Source of the DNA: Allochromatium palmeri
GTDB lineage: Bacteria > Pseudomonadota > Gammaproteobacteria > Chromatiales > Chromatiaceae
Assembly: GCF_009720725.1 (NCBI RefSeq)
Contig: NZ_WNKT01000009.1
Location: forward strand, 49,958 to 113,957
Direction of reading: 5' to 3'
Length of the DNA: 64,000 nt
The number at the start of each line of letters is the position of its first letter. Within the stretch, counting starts at the first letter, position 1. Both the position numbers and the translations under genes were made by a program. This document shows, in pieces, positions 63,469-64,000 of the stretch. The notes under the pieces are model-generated. The model saw nothing but the letters and a program-made list of their open reading frames with translations. It ran no database searches and had not been told where the DNA came from.

Positions 63469-63986
63469 AAGCTCAGATTGTCGATCCGCAAGCACTGCGC
63501 GCGATCACGCCGGCGGCCCTGGTGGCTTATGCGCGGGGCGAGGGCTGGCAGCATGTCGAGACCTATGGGCAGCATTCCGATGTCTACGCCCAAGCCAACC
63601 GGCCCGAGCTGGTGATTCCGCGTACCGACCACCTGGCGGACTATCCGCGCGTGGTGGCGGAACTGATCGGGATTCTGGCCGCGACCGGCGACCGGGATGA
63701 ACTCGCCCTCTATCGCGATCTGCTCGGAGCCGATCGCGACGTGGTGCGGGTGCGTGCGCGTTCCAATGCCGATGACGGCTCGGTGAACTTGGCGGCGGGT
63801 GTCGGTCTGTTCGAGAGCGCGCGCGAGATGCTTCTGGCGGCCGCCTGTGCCGCGACCAATCCGCAACCGCTCTATCGCGCGGGCGCCAATAAGTTGGACT
63901 TTGGACAAAAACACGCTCCTTCCCAGTGCCCAGTAGGCCTTCTTGAAACTTTTCGTGGTATGCATCCGATCAAGCCGTCGCGGTGA
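63465..63986 (+). pseudogene. Partner gene of DUF4365 in the island, probably truncated
   Basis: The product begins MKAQIVDPQALRAITPAALV and YARGEGWQHVETYGQHSDVY with no family I recognise. Residues 1-145 read as one soluble protein ending NPQPLYRAGANK. From base 63900 the tail (LDFGQKHAPSQCPVGLLETF, then RGMHPIKPSR) changes in character and the DNA TTGGACTTTGGACAAAAACA looks like an insertion-sequence end. The gene is therefore probably cut by a second element. It overlaps the DUF4365 stop. Confidence 0.6.
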
Positions 63987-64000
63987 GCCTCGGTTGGCGC
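63900..64000. mobile_element. Possible second insertion-sequence end at the window edge
   Basis: From 63900 the DNA no longer fits the coding style of the preceding gene, and the minus strand keeps an open frame through the stretch (AYHEKFQEGLLGTGKERVFV). I cannot name the family, and its other end is beyond the window. hsdR, expected in this operon, would lie further on. Confidence 0.35.

Overview
The window is GC-rich chromosomal DNA of a gammaproteobacterium, most likely a purple sulfur bacterium of the Chromatiaceae. The basis is two different sulfide:quinone oxidoreductase-type flavoproteins, a Pseudomonas/Vibrio-like flgB-L / cheR-cheV / flgA-flgM order, and many gammaproteobacterial gene pairs (ubiG-gph-yciK, tesA/ybbA-ybbP, apaG-apaH, proA..nadD-rsfS). 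The species is inferred from content only; no rRNA or tRNA gene is present.

Layout. (1) 1-14431 is a flagellar and chemotaxis block: flgB to flgK on the minus strand, then cheR and cheV, then flgA, flgM, flgN, a FliK-C-like protein and a stand-alone FlhB-C-like protein on the plus strand. A clear sigma-54 promoter precedes flgB and a clear sigma-28 promoter precedes flgM. (2) 14450-31379 is mainly minus-strand housekeeping: murI, hom, alaC, mrcA, folP, a glycogen cluster (glgA, DUF4912-like, glgX), an MFS carrier, aroC, tolC and a nucleotide cyclase fused to PilZ. (3) 31469-43324 holds small conserved genes, cbiX, an oxidoreductase, apaGH, folA, rsfS, nadD and proA; an SqrD-like flavoprotein and a 52-residue protein split the usual proA-nadD-rsfS cluster. 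A PAS-GGDEF-EAL protein and an SCP2-like protein follow. (4) 43577-56643 is conserved: ubiG, gph, yciK, cvrA, yajC-secD-secF, then an SqrF-like gene with two tandem copies of a 32-residue membrane protein gene, and tesA/ybbA/ybbP.

(5) 56644-64000 is an accessory island. It starts next to a tRNA T-arm-like remnant and carries a small ribbon-helix-helix protein and a type I restriction-modification hsdM and hsdS. Between hsdM and hsdS sit two toxin-antitoxin pairs (VapBC-like and HicAB), each followed by a repeated copy of the hsdM 3' end, so the locus looks built by successive insertion. Downstream, a DUF4365 nuclease-like gene is interrupted by an IscB element that appears intact: a structured omega RNA region plus a complete RuvC/HNH nuclease. 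The next gene is also broken near the window end, probably by another insertion. hsdR is not in the window.

Themes. Cyclic-di-GMP signalling recurs (two PilZ proteins and a GGDEF-EAL protein). Sulfide oxidation is represented by two SQR types, each followed by tiny membrane-associated proteins. The island combines restriction, toxin-antitoxin and RNA-guided nuclease genes.
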